Below are positions 21,836-22,490 of a stretch of 22,490 nucleotides of DNA, in pieces. A model generated the notes under the pieces. That model worked only from the letters and a program-made list of their open reading frames with translations, had not been told where the DNA came from and made no database searches. Each line of letters starts with the position of its first letter. Positions within the stretch are counted from its first letter, which is position 1. The position numbers were made by a program, and so were the translations under genes. Location of the stretch: positions 1 through 22,490 of the forward strand of contig JBIOTP010000083.1 in NCBI GenBank assembly GCA_044865965.1, written 5' to 3'. The DNA is from Solirubrobacter sp044865965. Its GTDB lineage: Bacteria > Actinomycetota > Thermoleophilia > Solirubrobacterales > Solirubrobacteraceae.

Positions 21836-22468
21836 ATGCCATTCCTTCTCACCGCCTGGCGGCGTGGCCGCGTGGCCGCGATCGCGGCCGGCGCCGCGCT
21901 CGCCTGCGCCGCGCCGGCGCAGGCCGCCACGGTCGGGAATCCGCTCGACTGCAATCCGTCGCCCACGCTCTCTCAGGCGTTCGCGCCGTTCGGCGACAAC
22001 GCCCTCTACACCCCGCTGCCCGGTGGCAGCTTCGAGGCCGACCTGAGCGGCTGGACGCTCACCGGCGGCGCGACGGTCGTGCCCGGCAACGAGCCGTACA
22101 ACGTCGGCGGAGCCGGCGAGCGCTCGCTCAGCCTCCCGGCCGGCAGCCGCGCCGTCAGCGCGCCGATCTGCATCGACGAGACGTACCCGTTCTACCGGCT
22201 GTTCGCCCGCAACTCCGGCAGCCGGTACTCGCTGCTCAAGATGGAGGTGCTGTTCCTCGACGAGAAGGGCGACGTGAAGAGCGTCAAGTCGCTCTACTAC
22301 TACGCGGACGGCACGGCGTGGAAGCCCACCGGGTTCGCCCCGATCTCGCTGTTCACGCCCAAGACGACGGTGACCGCCGCGCCGATCCAGCTGCGCTTCA
22401 CCCCGCTGGGCTGGCTTGGCCGCTGGCAGATCGACGACGTGTACGTCGATCCGTTCATGCGCCACTAG
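21836..22468 (+). CDS. Secreted beta-rich protein under c-di-GMP riboswitch control
   Basis: 210 residues. ATG 21836 has GGAGG 10 nt upstream. A signal peptide (RRGRVAAIAAGAALACAAPAQA) cleaves near residue 30. The mature part contains a GSFEADLSGWTLTGGA strand pair, two cysteines (C39, C112) that could bridge, a YSLLKMEVLFLDEKGDV hairpin and a final RWQIDDVYVDPF strand. This is the layout of jelly-roll, carbohydrate-binding-like domains in extracellular actinobacterial proteins. There is no catalytic motif. It would be exported when c-di-GMP reaches the level sensed by the leader RNA; an adhesion or matrix role is inference. The gene is complete, ending at TAG 22468; the last 22 bases of the window show nothing recognisable. 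Confidence 0.85.
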   Translation: MPFLLTAWRRGRVAAIAAGAALACAAPAQAATVGNPLDCNPSPTLSQAFAPFGDNALYTPLPGGSFEADLSGWTLTGGATVVPGNEPYNVGGAGERSLSLPAGSRAVSAPICIDETYPFYRLFARNSGSRYSLLKMEVLFLDEKGDVKSVKSLYYYADGTAWKPTGFAPISLFTPKTTVTAAPIQLRFTPLGWLGRWQIDDVYVDPFMRH

Positions 22469-22490
22469 GCTCCGCCGCGGCGCCCGGACC

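Overview
The window is very GC-rich with strongly biased third codon positions, dense genes on both strands, many GTG starts and several apparently leaderless genes. Together with a NhaA-thioredoxin fusion, a thrombospondin-type-3 secreted protein and TANNNT-type promoters, this suggests a high-GC actinobacterium. The class Thermoleophilia (Solirubrobacterales: Solirubrobacter, Conexibacter and relatives) is my best guess. That placement is inference from gene content and style; no rRNA or marker gene is present.

Layout. Positions 1-2206: the tail of an alpha/beta-hydrolase-like gene, a TetR regulator divergent from a DUF4383 membrane protein across a promoter with two tandem operators, and an enolase-superfamily-like protein. 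Positions 2207-2571: a gene-free stretch holding an inverted pair of a dispersed repeat around a 43-bp palindrome. Positions 2572-4580: a MarR regulator and a DHA2-type drug exporter that share duplicated operator-like boxes and both look leaderless. Positions 4582-7283: an orphan GAF-PAS-GAF histidine kinase and a decayed NAD(P)-binding SDR gene. Positions 7289-9560: NhaA fused to a DsbA-like domain, then an ArsR regulator that starts at a palindrome. Positions 9553-9985: a second cluster of the same dispersed repeat (three 74-bp tandem units plus an inverted copy). Positions 9986-11814: three poorly characterised envelope-associated genes. Positions 11983-17102: a surface glycan or glycolipid neighbourhood (MGDG-synthase/GT28-like glycosyltransferase, DMT transporter, NodB deacetylase, DegT/DnrJ aminotransferase, and an epimerase with a C-terminal membrane domain). 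Positions 17103-17756: sparse, degraded-looking DNA. Positions 17757-21567: a probable operon on the minus strand, membrane GGDEF-EAL protein then ECF sigma factor then zinc-finger anti-sigma. Positions 21568-22468: a cyclic di-GMP-I (GEMM-I) riboswitch reading outward into a secreted beta-rich protein.

The most interesting unit is 17757-22468. A c-di-GMP synthesis/degradation enzyme is transcribed away from a c-di-GMP riboswitch that should control a secreted protein, and an ECF sigma/anti-sigma pair follows the enzyme by 44 bp. This looks like a local c-di-GMP circuit linking envelope signalling to an exported product. The second theme is the composite inverted-repeat family at 2246-2424 and 9553-9943. 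The third is a run of regulator/target pairs (TetR, MarR, ArsR) whose operators can be read directly in the DNA.
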